A DNA stretch of 64,000 nt from an uncultured Eubacteriales bacterium (GTDB taxonomy: Bacteria; Bacillota; Clostridia; Oscillospirales; CAG-272), in NCBI GenBank assembly GCA_905210485.1, contig CAJLXA010000004.1, forward strand, positions 1 through 64,000, read 5' to 3'. A program made the translations under genes and the position numbers. Below, piece after piece: positions 15,694-24,346 of this stretch (the stretch's first letter is position 1; each line of letters opens with the position of its first letter). The notes beneath the pieces were generated by a model, which was given only the letters and a program-made list of their open reading frames with translations, was not told where the DNA came from and did no database searches.

Positions 15694-16290
15694 TCAGTCG
15701 CTTTCGCGCACGACAGGGAAATAAGCGCGGAGATAATCGGCGCCCGACCAGAGGGTCGTCACAATCATGACGGCGGAGAAAATATAGGTCAGAAGATAAA
15801 CGCCCTGCGAAACGAGGGAGGGAAGCAGAAGCGGCTCAAGAATCATGGCGAGAATACCGAAAATCTGGCTCACCGTTTTCATCTTTCCGAGGAAACTGGC
15901 CGCGACCACAACGCCGCTCTGCCCCGATACGACGAGCCGGAGCGACGTAACGCCGAGTTCGCGGAAAACAATGATAACCGTTACCCACAAAAGAATCGGC
16001 GTGATGTCGGTGAGAACAACGCACATGGTGATGAGCGCCGAAAACACCATAAACTTATCGGCAAGCGGATCAATGAATTTGCCGAAATTGGTAACAAGGC
16101 CGTATTTACGGGCGATTTTGCCGTCCAGCATATCGGTGAGAGAGGTGACCGCAAAAATGATCGCCGGAACAACGCGGCCGGCTATCGGCATCGCCTGCAT
16201 ATAGTACAGCGCGGCAACAAAGAACGGTACGAGAACGCACCTTAAAAGCGAGAGCGCGTTCGGCAGATTCATAATGCCTTTTTTATTCAT
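15694..16290 (-). CDS. pgsA: CDP-diacylglycerol-glycerol-3-phosphate 3-phosphatidyltransferase
   Basis: PgsA makes phosphatidylglycerol phosphate from CDP-diacylglycerol in the membrane. The 198-residue protein starts MNKKGIMNLPNALSLLR and has about five or six hydrophobic helices. It carries the CDP-alcohol phosphotransferase signature D-x2-D-G-x2-A-R-x8-G-x3-D-x3-D, read as DMLDGKIARK, then GKFIDPLADK. GGAG lies five bases before the ATG. The start overlaps the rimO stop by four bases, a pairing often seen in Bacillota. Confidence 0.95.
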   Translation of the reverse strand: MNKKGIMNLPNALSLLRCVLVPFFVAALYYMQAMPIAGRVVPAIIFAVTSLTDMLDGKIARKYGLVTNFGKFIDPLADKFMVFSALITMCVVLTDITPILLWVTVIIVFRELGVTSLRLVVSGQSGVVVAASFLGKMKTVSQIFGILAMILEPLLLPSLVSQGVYLLTYIFSAVMIVTTLWSGADYLRAYFPVVRESD

Positions 16291-17615
16291 GACTGCTCCT
16301 TTACGCCGACAAGATCGTAATCTTCGGCCTCGGTAATTTTCACGCGGACAAACGTGCCGGGTTCAATCTTCTCTTTTGTGAGAAAATACACTTTACCGTC
16401 CACGTCGGGCGCGTCGGCCTCACTGCGGCCGTAGTAACATTCGGCGACGGGGTCGTATCCCTCCGTCAGGACGGTGACCGTCGTACCGATCTTCTTTTCC
16501 AGCAGGGAAAGGGAAATATCGGCCTGCGTTTCCATCAGAATATCGTAGCGATCCTGTTTTGTCTGTTCCGGAATCTGATCCGGCATCGTCGCCGCCGGCG
16601 TTCCCTCTTCGGGGGAATAGATAAACGCGCCGAAGCGGTCGAACTTTTCCTTTTTGATATACGCGCACAGTTCCGCAAAATCCTCCTCCGTTTCGCCGGG
16701 GAAGCCGACGATGGCGGTGGTGCGGAGCGTGATACCCGGCACGGATTCGCGCAGGCGGCGCACCGCGTCGCGGATCACGGCGCTGTTGCCGTGGCGGTTC
16801 ATGGCGGTGAGAATACGGTCGGAATAATGCTGAATCGGAATATCCATATATTTCAGAAGCCGCGGGTTGTCGCGCAGTTCGTACACAAGCTCGTCCGTGA
16901 TCTTGTCGGGATAGCAATAGAGAAGACGAATCCACGGAATGGAGGTCTCTTCGGTAATACGGCGTACAAGTTCCGCAAGGCTGTAGCGGCCGTAAAGATC
17001 AAGGCCGTAGCGCGACGTGTCCTGCGAGATCAGATTCAGTTCTTTCACGCCGAGCCGTTCGAGGTCGCGCGCCTCCGCGATGAGGTCTTCCATCGGGCGA
17101 CTGCGGAAGCGGCCGCGGATAAGCGGAATGGCGCAATAAGTACAGCGGTTGTCGCACCCTTCGGCAATCTTCAGGTATGCCGTATATTCAGGCGTGGTCA
17201 GGACGCGGTCTCCGCCTAGGGGAGAGGTCTCCTTATCGTCAAAACTGCTGTATTTTTCGCCCCTGTCCACCGCACGGATAGCCTCTACGATATGGGACAG
17301 ACTGCCCACGCCGACAATGGCGTCCACTTCCGGCATTTCGCGGAACACTTCGTCCCGGTATCGTTCCACAAGGCAACCTGTGGCGATGATACCGCGGAGA
17401 TGGCGCATGGTCTTCAGCGTTGCGACGTCAAGGATATTGTCGATCGACTCCTGTTTTGCGCTTTCAATGAAGCCGCAGGTATTGACGATCACAATATCGG
17501 CGTCTATATCTTCGGAAACGATCTCATAACCGGCGTCGGCGATTTTTTTCAGCATCACTTCGGTATCCACCAGATTTTTTGCGCATCCGAGGGAGATAAA
17601 ACCGATTTTTGTCAT
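16287..17615 (-). CDS. rimO: Ribosomal protein S12 methylthiotransferase RimO
   Basis: RimO is a radical-SAM enzyme with two [4Fe-4S] clusters that methylthiolates an aspartate of ribosomal protein S12. In 442 residues there is an N-terminal UPF0004 domain (IGFISLGCAKNLVDTE, with further cluster cysteines in VNTCGF and ATGCLVERY). The radical-SAM C-x3-C-x2-C is in CDNRCTYCAIP, and a C-terminal TRAM domain follows (about 375-440). Length and motifs match RimO rather than MiaB (S-L-G-C-x-K-N start). It is coupled to pgsA downstream. Confidence 0.96.
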   Translation of the reverse strand: MTKIGFISLGCAKNLVDTEVMLKKIADAGYEIVSEDIDADIVIVNTCGFIESAKQESIDNILDVATLKTMRHLRGIIATGCLVERYRDEVFREMPEVDAIVGVGSLSHIVEAIRAVDRGEKYSSFDDKETSPLGGDRVLTTPEYTAYLKIAEGCDNRCTYCAIPLIRGRFRSRPMEDLIAEARDLERLGVKELNLISQDTSRYGLDLYGRYSLAELVRRITEETSIPWIRLLYCYPDKITDELVYELRDNPRLLKYMDIPIQHYSDRILTAMNRHGNSAVIRDAVRRLRESVPGITLRTTAIVGFPGETEEDFAELCAYIKKEKFDRFGAFIYSPEEGTPAATMPDQIPEQTKQDRYDILMETQADISLSLLEKKIGTTVTVLTEGYDPVAECYYGRSEADAPDVDGKVYFLTKEKIEPGTFVRVKITEAEDYDLVGVKEQS

Positions 17616-17621
17616 ATAACC

Positions 17622-18161
17622 TCATTTCAGCAACCGCTCGAAGCGCGGCCGCAATTTGATAAAATAGAAGCGGACAAAACGGGTGAGCACAAGGTCGTAA
17701 AACACAAACGTGATATTGGCGACGAAAAACAGTATGATCTTAAGATACAGCGGCGTGCTCCCGGTATCCAGCATGAAAACATAACAATAGAGAAAATACG
17801 CGCCGACAAGGACGGCGTTGAAATACAGGGTCTTCAGCGCGCGTGCCGCCGCGCGGGGCAGTTTTTCCATACGGAATTTGAGATACGGATAGATGCCCGC
17901 GAACCCGACATAGAGGCAGGGAACGAACTTTGACGGCAAAAACAAAAACGAAAGGACGGACGTTCCCGCGTAGATCAGGAACGGATAGCCCTGCTCCAGT
18001 TCCATCATGCCGAAAAGGACAAAGAGAGAAGAGAGCGCGAGCATGCACAGATCCATAACGTCAAGGAGCGTTCCTATCATAAGAAGCACCGTCGACAGGG
18101 CGACGGCCGCGGCCGCCAACGTCAGTTTCTTTACCGACAGATTCCGTCTGCTTTTCCTCAT
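17622..18161 (-). CDS. Multi-pass membrane protein, unknown function
   Basis: The 179-residue protein begins with a basic segment (MRKSRRNLSVKKL) and has about five hydrophobic helices, ending with a basic tail (KLRPRFERLLK). The pattern of a signal-anchor followed by tightly packed helices resembles small ECF-like S-component or YbaN-like proteins, but no diagnostic motif is present. It lies four bases after the J-domain gene and six before rimO, without a clear ribosome-binding site, so translation is probably coupled. No function is assigned. Confidence 0.78.
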   Translation of the reverse strand: MRKSRRNLSVKKLTLAAAAVALSTVLLMIGTLLDVMDLCMLALSSLFVLFGMMELEQGYPFLIYAGTSVLSFLFLPSKFVPCLYVGFAGIYPYLKFRMEKLPRAAARALKTLYFNAVLVGAYFLYCYVFMLDTGSTPLYLKIILFFVANITFVFYDLVLTRFVRFYFIKLRPRFERLLK

Positions 18162-18165
18162 GGCG

Positions 18166-18792
18166 TCAGCAACGCGGCCCGCAGGAATTGCAAAGGCACT
18201 GCATGCACATCATAGAGGCGCAGAAATCGCAGGCGTCGCAGTCGGTACTGCGGCGGGGGTTTCCGTCCCCGTAATAGGTCTGGCCGAAAGCGTTCGATTT
18301 GTCGTTGAACATTTCTTTCGCTTTCTGATATTCCGCGTTACCGGGGTCCATATCGCATGCAATCTCCAGTTCGCGCATGGCGTCTCCCGTCCAGCCGCGG
18401 CGCATCAGGACAACGGAGCGCAGGTAATGCCAGTCGGCCGTGCGGGCGCTTTCGGGAATGGTATTGAGAAGCCTTTCGGCCTCGCCGAAACGGCCGTTGT
18501 TGAGCAAAACGCGTGCCTGATAGTACGGCGAATTCGGGTCGCCGCCCGCCGTGTAATGCTGTTGACTGCCTCCGGCGGTTCCCGCGCCGCTTTTCTCGCG
18601 GGCGCGCGCCTTGCTGATCTCGTCGTACGCCTCGTTTATCTCTTTCATTTTTTCGTTGGCGAGATCGGCGAGAGGATTATCCGCGCTGTAGTTATCGGGG
18701 TGATACTTGCGCGCTAAAGCGCGATAAGCGTTTTTCACCTCTTCGTCGGTGGCGTTCGGGGATATGCCGAGTACCTTGTAGGGGTCGTTCAT
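18166..18792 (-). CDS. J-domain protein with TPR-like middle and cysteine-rich C-terminus
   Basis: The 208-residue protein has an N-terminal J domain ([23 protein letters not shown] in RKYHPDNYS) that would stimulate an Hsp70 ATPase. The G/F linker and zinc domain of true DnaJ are missing. After a low-complexity linker (about 70-90) comes a helical, tetratricopeptide-like region ([20 protein letters not shown]). The C-terminus has eight cysteines in 24 residues (C-x2-C-x2-C-x4-C-x2-C-x-C-x2-C-x3-C), which could bind zinc or a cluster. Its start overlaps the DUF5685 stop by one base, a common pairing, so the two probably act together. Confidence 0.9.
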   Translation of the reverse strand: MNDPYKVLGISPNATDEEVKNAYRALARKYHPDNYSADNPLADLANEKMKEINEAYDEISKARAREKSGAGTAGGSQQHYTAGGDPNSPYYQARVLLNNGRFGEAERLLNTIPESARTADWHYLRSVVLMRRGWTGDAMRELEIACDMDPGNAEYQKAKEMFNDKSNAFGQTYYGDGNPRRSTDCDACDFCASMMCMQCLCNSCGPRC

Positions 18793-19631
18793 TATGCATT
18801 TCCTTTCCGGTCAAGACGAACGTCAAGACCGAGATACAGTATATTTTTTATCAGCGCCGTCAGTTCGGGATCGCCGTCCTGCGGCAAGCCGGACAACGCC
18901 TTTTCGAGATCGTAGAGATCAAGGCGGATGGCGTCGGCCGCGGCCTTGCGGTTTTCCGCCGTCATCGGACGGTCGCCGTAAAGCGCGCGATAGGGATTGT
19001 AGCGATCTTTTTTCACATCGTCGGCATAGTCGTCATAAGCGTCGATCTTGTACACGATCCGTCCGAGGTGAAAACCGATTTCGTAAAGCGGTGTATCGCA
19101 CGGCATTCCCTCCGCGAAGCACAGCCCCAGAATCTTCCCGGACACTTCGGCCGGCGCGTCAACCGACGGAACGTTTTCCCTCTCGATAGCGGAAAGTTCC
19201 GTAAGCAGGCCGTCGATATTCTTTCTTAAAGACGTATGTCCCGCCTTTTTTTCCATATGCCGCATAAGGGGGGAGAGGAGCGCGGCGCGCAGTTTTTTCG
19301 CGCCGTGTTCATCGCCGTAATCATCGCGGTTCTTCGCCGCCGCGAGAATGGCGAAGATTGCCGCGCCCTCGCGGAGCGATTCCGTAACGGCCGCTTCCTT
19401 ATGTTTTTTCCACGGGTGGGCGGCGCAACGGCGCGTCACCGTGGCGATATGCTTTTCCCGGTACAGACAGCGCGTCATCAAGAGAAAAACCGTGTCGTAA
19501 TTCAGAAGAAACGAGGAGAAAAAGCCGGTCTCCTTTTTCATGGCGCGGCAAAGGCCGCAATAAAGCGCGCGGTAATACTCATATTCGCGGACGCGCAGTT
19601 CGGGCGTCCACGGCCGGACATAACCGAACAC
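18792..19631 (-). CDS. DUF5685 family protein
   Basis: The 279-residue protein begins [20 protein letters not shown] and has [21 protein letters not shown], the signature of DUF5685, including the CxxC pair. The rest is helical with a conserved [21 protein letters not shown] block, where Asp-rich segments could bind metal, loosely recalling prenyl-synthase-like helical folds; that comparison is mine. The start is a GTG with GGAGG nine bases upstream. It heads the operon with the J-domain protein, membrane protein, rimO and pgsA. Function is unknown in the family. Confidence 0.85.
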   Translation of the reverse strand: MFGYVRPWTPELRVREYEYYRALYCGLCRAMKKETGFFSSFLLNYDTVFLLMTRCLYREKHIATVTRRCAAHPWKKHKEAAVTESLREGAAIFAILAAAKNRDDYGDEHGAKKLRAALLSPLMRHMEKKAGHTSLRKNIDGLLTELSAIERENVPSVDAPAEVSGKILGLCFAEGMPCDTPLYEIGFHLGRIVYKIDAYDDYADDVKKDRYNPYRALYGDRPMTAENRKAAADAIRLDLYDLEKALSGLPQDGDPELTALIKNILYLGLDVRLDRKGNA

Positions 19632-19743
19632 GGCGTTTCACCTCCGCGGAAAATCTTTACTTATATTGTAGTCCGTTCGCACGGAAAATCCGTCACGGAA
19701 ACGTATACGGGTTGTAAATTCTTTTTAAAGAATCGGCTCTCCG

Positions 19744-22170
19744 TCAGTTTTTCGCTCTTTTGGCGGCATACCCGGAGACTGCGGCGGAAATCTTCTGCCA
19801 CAGGAACTTCAGAAGTATGTGCAGGGGGATTGCGATCAGAACGATGACGCCGAGCGTCAGAAGCACTTCACGGGAAAGCACCGATACGCCGAAGTCGAAA
19901 AGATCGTGGTACAGAACAGAGAACACAAACGCGCAGAGACCGAGGCCGATGAACGCGAAGGCCAGCGTTCCGATGCGGAAACGGTTCAGGGGAATACAGA
20001 GGAACACGAGGTTGACAAGACCCGCCATCGTGAACGCAAGCGTGAGAAGCGACAGGTAGGCGGCGTTATCCGGGAACAGGCCGAATCCATTATGCATAAT
20101 CATGACGGAGATCGTGGCGAAGAACATAAGCAGCGCGTCGGGAACGCATTTCTTCAGCACCTGCTTCAAGAAACTGCCCTCGATCAGGTTTTTGTTCGGT
20201 TCAAGCGCCAGAATGACGGACGGAATACCCGTAACGAACACTTCGAGCATGGTCAGCATATTGGTTTCAAACGGATACTTCTGTCCGAAGATCACGCAAC
20301 CGACCGAAAGGAGAATCACGCAGAAGGTTTTCATAAGGAAAAGGGAAGACGCACGCTGGACGTTATTCACGACCTGCCGCCCCTCGCATACCACGCTGGG
20401 GAGAGAAGCGAAATTATTGTTCATCAGAACAATGTTGCTGAGGCCGCGGGCGACGTCGCTGCCGTCCGCCATGGCGATGGAGCAATCCGCTTCTTTCAGG
20501 GCAAGCGTATCGTTGACGCCGTCGCCGGTCATGGCCACGACGTATCCCTTTGCTTTCAGAGTTTTCACAAGCGTATGCTTCTGTTCGGGAGAAACGCGGC
20601 CGAAAACCGTATAGTCGTCGGCAATTCCGGCAACTTCCTCTTCGGTCATGCCCTCAAGCGATATGCAACGGTCGGCATTTTCCACGCCGACGCGGCGGGC
20701 GATACTGGCAACGGTTATCGGGTTGTCGCCGGAGATGATCTTGATATGTACGCGGTTTTCACGGAACCAGCGAATGGTGTCGTACGCTTCTTCGCGGATA
20801 TGATCTTCCAGTACGATCAATGCGGCGGGCGTCATGGGAGGGAGCGCGTCCTCGGTCAGCGTCTCGTCGGATTTTGCAAGAAGAAGGACGCGTTTGCCGT
20901 CTTTCGCGTAAGCGTCGATTTCGGCAAGAATGTCGTCGGGAAGTTTTCCCACATTCAGGAATTCGGGAGCGCCGATGGCATATGTGCCGAAGTTTTCAAG
21001 CGATGTGGCGGTGTATTTCCGTTTTGACGAAAAGGGAATGTTATACAGCGCCGCGGGAATATCTTCCGCCGTATAATGCCGGATCAGCGCCTGCGACGTA
21101 AAGTTCTGCGATGTCTGCGCCGCCATGATACCGGCGACCGCGCGGGCGATGTCCACGTCCTCCGTAAGTTTACGGTCGCAGGCCACGCGCATCGTACCGT
21201 CGGTGATGGTGCCCGTTTTGTCAAGGCACAGCATATTGGTGCGGGACAGCATTTCCACGCTGTAAATATCGCGTACAAGCGTTTGTTTATACTTCAGTTT
21301 GATAACGCCGATCGACAGGGCGACCGTGATAAGCAGGAACATGCCCGCAGGAATCATGCCCTGTACCGATCCCGTCGTTGCCAGAAGCGCGCGGTACACG
21401 TCGCCGCCGGTCGTGCGGTAATTGTTGAAAAACATCAGCGCGGCAAACGGAAGAATACAGATGCCGATGACGCGGATAAAGCGGTTGATGTCGCGGAAAA
21501 GATCGGAATTCGGACTTTTGAAGGCTTTGGCGGCCTTGGCGATCTGCTGAATATAACTGTCCGCGCCGACTTTATCAATGCGGGCGCGAAGTCCGCCGGC
21601 CGAAACAAAGCTCCCGGCATATACCGTGTCGCCGGCCTCTTTCTTGATACCGTCGGATTCGCCGGTCAGCAGGCTTTCGTTCATTTCGGCCTTACCGTCG
21701 ACCACCACGGCGTCCGCCGGAATCTGCGAACCGGTTTCAAAGCAGACGATGTCATCAATCACCAGTTCTTCCGGGGGCAGGAGCATATGCTCGCCGTCGC
21801 GTATCACGTCGATACGGGGCGCCACCACAAGCGCGAGCTGTTCCACCTGCCGTTTGGCGCGGATTTCCTGAATAATGGCAAGGGCGGTATTGGCAAGAAT
21901 CACGACGATGAAAAACAGATGGCCGATACTCGTAACGTCGGGGCGCAAAATAAGGATCGCCAGATTGACGGCAAATATAATCAGCCAGATGAGGTTAAAG
22001 AATGTGCAGATATTGTCCGCAAAAATCTTTTTGTAAGTCTTGGCGCTGGGGTCGGGAATAATATTCTGGTACCCCTTTTTTTTGCGTTCTTCGGCTTCGG
22101 CGGCGGTAAGCCCCTTTTCGGGATCGGGACAAAGACGCGCAATCGGCGCTCTTTCAACGGTCTTTTTCAT
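19744..22170 (-). CDS. HAD-type cation-translocating P-type ATPase (CtpE-like)
   Basis: The 808-residue protein (ATG at 22170, after GGAG) is a P-type pump. It has the N-terminal EKGLTAAEAEERKKKGYQN segment, the actuator motif LLTGESDGI, the phosphorylated aspartate in CLDKTGTITDG (about 316), and the hinge MTGDGVNDTLALKEADCSIAM. About ten membrane helices are visible. The M4 motif reads IPAGMFLL instead of the PEGL of typical Ca2+ pumps, and there are no N-terminal metal-binding domains or CPC motif, so it is not a Cu/Cd pump. Family resemblance is to CtpE-like Ca2+ ATPases; the ion is not certain. It is monocistronic with its own promoter. Confidence 0.88.
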   Translation of the reverse strand: MKKTVERAPIARLCPDPEKGLTAAEAEERKKKGYQNIIPDPSAKTYKKIFADNICTFFNLIWLIIFAVNLAILILRPDVTSIGHLFFIVVILANTALAIIQEIRAKRQVEQLALVVAPRIDVIRDGEHMLLPPEELVIDDIVCFETGSQIPADAVVVDGKAEMNESLLTGESDGIKKEAGDTVYAGSFVSAGGLRARIDKVGADSYIQQIAKAAKAFKSPNSDLFRDINRFIRVIGICILPFAALMFFNNYRTTGGDVYRALLATTGSVQGMIPAGMFLLITVALSIGVIKLKYKQTLVRDIYSVEMLSRTNMLCLDKTGTITDGTMRVACDRKLTEDVDIARAVAGIMAAQTSQNFTSQALIRHYTAEDIPAALYNIPFSSKRKYTATSLENFGTYAIGAPEFLNVGKLPDDILAEIDAYAKDGKRVLLLAKSDETLTEDALPPMTPAALIVLEDHIREEAYDTIRWFRENRVHIKIISGDNPITVASIARRVGVENADRCISLEGMTEEEVAGIADDYTVFGRVSPEQKHTLVKTLKAKGYVVAMTGDGVNDTLALKEADCSIAMADGSDVARGLSNIVLMNNNFASLPSVVCEGRQVVNNVQRASSLFLMKTFCVILLSVGCVIFGQKYPFETNMLTMLEVFVTGIPSVILALEPNKNLIEGSFLKQVLKKCVPDALLMFFATISVMIMHNGFGLFPDNAAYLSLLTLAFTMAGLVNLVFLCIPLNRFRIGTLAFAFIGLGLCAFVFSVLYHDLFDFGVSVLSREVLLTLGVIVLIAIPLHILLKFLWQKISAAVSGYAAKRAKN

Positions 22171-22236
22171 AGTTTCTCCGTAGTCATGAATTTCCGCACG
22201 CTTCGCGCGCGAAGATAGAATATACATACGCTATTT

Positions 22237-22265
22237 ATTGTAACACACCCCACGGAAATTGTCAA
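22237..22265 (-). promoter_or_regulatory. Promoter of the P-type ATPase
   Basis: Minus strand TTGACA (22260-22265), 17-base spacer, TACAAT (22237-22242). The leader of about 60 bases contains a perfect 14-bp palindrome, CTTCGCG-CGCGAAG, at 22201-22214. Confidence 0.85.
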
Positions 22266-22399
22266 TGAATTCGCGGGAATGTCTTTTGTTTTCTTTCGTT
22301 TACAAAAGCAGGAGAAACGCCCGAATATGCTTTTCATCTATGTCCTCCCGCGCCGGCGCCCATGTTCTTTTATCCCGCCGCGGCGGGAAAAGAAAAAAC

Positions 22400-22429
22400 G
22401 GCGGGACTGAGTTTCCGCTCAGTCCCGCC
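22400..22429 (-). terminator. Terminator of the ABC exporter operon
   Basis: Twelve-bp stem (GGCGGGACTGAG at 22400-22411 with CTCAGTCCCGCC at 22418-22429) followed on the minus strand by TTTTTT. It begins seven bases past the stop. Confidence 0.9.
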
Positions 22430-22435
22430 CCGGCG

Positions 22436-24346
22436 TTACTCCAGTTCAAACGCGCCGGTATACAATTGATAATACGTGCCTTTTTCGGCAATAAGCGCCT
22501 CATGATTGCCGCGTTCGATAATCCGGCCGTGGTCAAGAACCATGATGACGTCGGAATTTCTGACCGTGGACAAGCGGTGCGCGATCACAAAGACCGTGCG
22601 CCCCTCCATCAGTTTATCCATACCGCGCTGTACAATGGCTTCGGTACGCGTGTCAATGGAGGAGGTCGCCTCGTCCAGAATCATGACCGGCGGATCGGCC
22701 ACCGCCGCGCGGGCGATCGCCAGAAGCTGCCGCTGTCCCTGCGAAAGGTTACTGCCGTTTGCGTGAAGAACCGTGTCGTAGCCGTTCGGCAGACGCGAAA
22801 TGAAATCGTCCGCGCCCGCAAGACGTGCCGCGGCGCGGCAGGCTTCGTCATCGGCGTCGAGGCGGCCGTATCGGATATTCTCCATGACCGTACCGCTGAA
22901 AAGATTCGTGTCCTGCAATACGATGCCGAGGGAACGGCGCAGGTCGGCCTTTTTTATCTTGTTGATATTGATGCCGTCATAACGTATTTTACCGTCGGCA
23001 ATATCATAAAAGCGGTTGATAAGATTGGTTATGGTCGTTTTGCCCGCGCCCGTCGCGCCGACAAAGGCCACTTTCTGACCCGGTTCGGCATAGACGGAAA
23101 CGCCGTGCAGCACGGTTTTCCCCTCTTCGTAACCGAAATCCACGTCCGTGAGGCGCACGTCGCCGCGGAGAAGCGTATAGGTGACGCTTCCGTCGTCTTT
23201 ATGCGGATGCTTCCATGCCCAAATACCGGTATGCTCCGGCGTTTCCGTCAGATTGCCGTTTTCGTCGTATCTGGCATTGACAAGCGTGACGTAGCCGTTG
23301 TCTTCCTCCGGCTTTTCGTCCATCAGCGAAAACAGGCGTTCGCCGCCCGCCGCGCCCATAACGATGGCGTTGATCTGCTGGGAAAGCTGGTTGATATTGC
23401 CCGTAAACTGCTTTGTCATGTTGAGGAACGGCACAAGAACGGTAATATTGAAAGCGAGGCCGGAAACGCTGACATTCGGCAGATTCGTCACGAGGAAAAT
23501 ACCGCCGATCACCGCCACCAGCACATAAAGCACGTTGCCGATATTCATAATGATCGGGCCGAGCGTATTGGCATACGCATGGGCGCGGTAACTGTCTTCG
23601 TACAGCGCGTTGTTGATTGCGTCAAAATCGCGTTTGGAGGCGGTTTCATGCGAGAAAACCTTGACGACCTTCTGGCCGTTCATCATTTCCTGCACATAGC
23701 CTTCGGTTCTCGCAACGGCCTCCTGTTGCCGCACGAAATACCGCGCGGAGCCGCCGCCGATCTTCTTGGAGACAAACAGCATGGCCACAACGCCGAGCAA
23801 TACGACGAGCGTCATCCACAGGCTGTAATAGATCATGATGGCCAGCACGGCAAGAACGATAATGGCCGAATTGAGAAGCGCGGGCAATGCCTCGGAGATC
23901 AACTGCCGCACAGCGTCGATGTCGTTTGTGTAGAAACTCATGATGTCGCCGTGTTTATGCGTGTCAAAGTAGCGGATCGGCAGGTTCTGCATACCGTCGA
24001 ACATCGTGCGGCGCAGTTTCGCGAGGAATCCCTGCGTGATATGCGCCATCAGTTGCGTATAAAGCGTAATCGCCGCAATGGAGATGAGGTAGAGGATTAC
24101 AAGAAGCGCAAGAAGCGGTACGATCTCTGCGGAGGCGCCCGTCCAGTCGCGCGCCGTATAATGCGTTTCGATGACTTCAAGAACCTTCTGGATAAAAACG
24201 GCGGGAATAGCCGCGGTCACCGACGATATGACGATACAGACGGCCGTAACGGGGACGAGAACGGGATAATAGCGGCAGAGCAGACGGATAAGGCGCATAA
24301 GCGTGCCAGCGCTCTTTTTCCGATCACGGTTATCAATCATTTTCAT
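22436..24346 (-). CDS. ABC exporter half-transporter, catalytically intact subunit
   Basis: The 636-residue protein has six membrane helices in the first 330 residues and a C-terminal nucleotide-binding domain: Walker A GATGAGKTT, Q-loop VLQDTNLFSG, signature LSQGQ, Walker B VMILDEATSSID with the catalytic Glu, and H-loop IAHRLS. An insert of about 25 residues (NLTETPEHTGIWAWK) precedes the ATPase domain. The ATG at 24346 has TCCTCC-complement GGAGGA seven bases upstream; earlier in-frame ATGs lack a site. It overlaps the partner's stop by 14 bases. With the degenerate partner it forms an LmrCD/BmrCD-type heterodimer; drug or lipid-like substrates are usual, but the actual one is unknown. Confidence 0.93.
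   Translation of the reverse strand: MKMIDNRDRKKSAGTLMRLIRLLCRYYPVLVPVTAVCIVISSVTAAIPAVFIQKVLEVIETHYTARDWTGASAEIVPLLALLVILYLISIAAITLYTQLMAHITQGFLAKLRRTMFDGMQNLPIRYFDTHKHGDIMSFYTNDIDAVRQLISEALPALLNSAIIVLAVLAIMIYYSLWMTLVVLLGVVAMLFVSKKIGGGSARYFVRQQEAVARTEGYVQEMMNGQKVVKVFSHETASKRDFDAINNALYEDSYRAHAYANTLGPIIMNIGNVLYVLVAVIGGIFLVTNLPNVSVSGLAFNITVLVPFLNMTKQFTGNINQLSQQINAIVMGAAGGERLFSLMDEKPEEDNGYVTLVNARYDENGNLTETPEHTGIWAWKHPHKDDGSVTYTLLRGDVRLTDVDFGYEEGKTVLHGVSVYAEPGQKVAFVGATGAGKTTITNLINRFYDIADGKIRYDGININKIKKADLRRSLGIVLQDTNLFSGTVMENIRYGRLDADDEACRAAARLAGADDFISRLPNGYDTVLHANGSNLSQGQRQLLAIARAAVADPPVMILDEATSSIDTRTEAIVQRGMDKLMEGRTVFVIAHRLSTVRNSDVIMVLDHGRIIERGNHEALIAEKGTYYQLYTGAFELE

Noticed and set aside
22171..22227. 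19-residue N-terminal extension of the P-type ATPase
   Set aside because: The ATG at 22227 has no ribosome-binding site, and the palindrome at 22201 fits an untranslated leader better.
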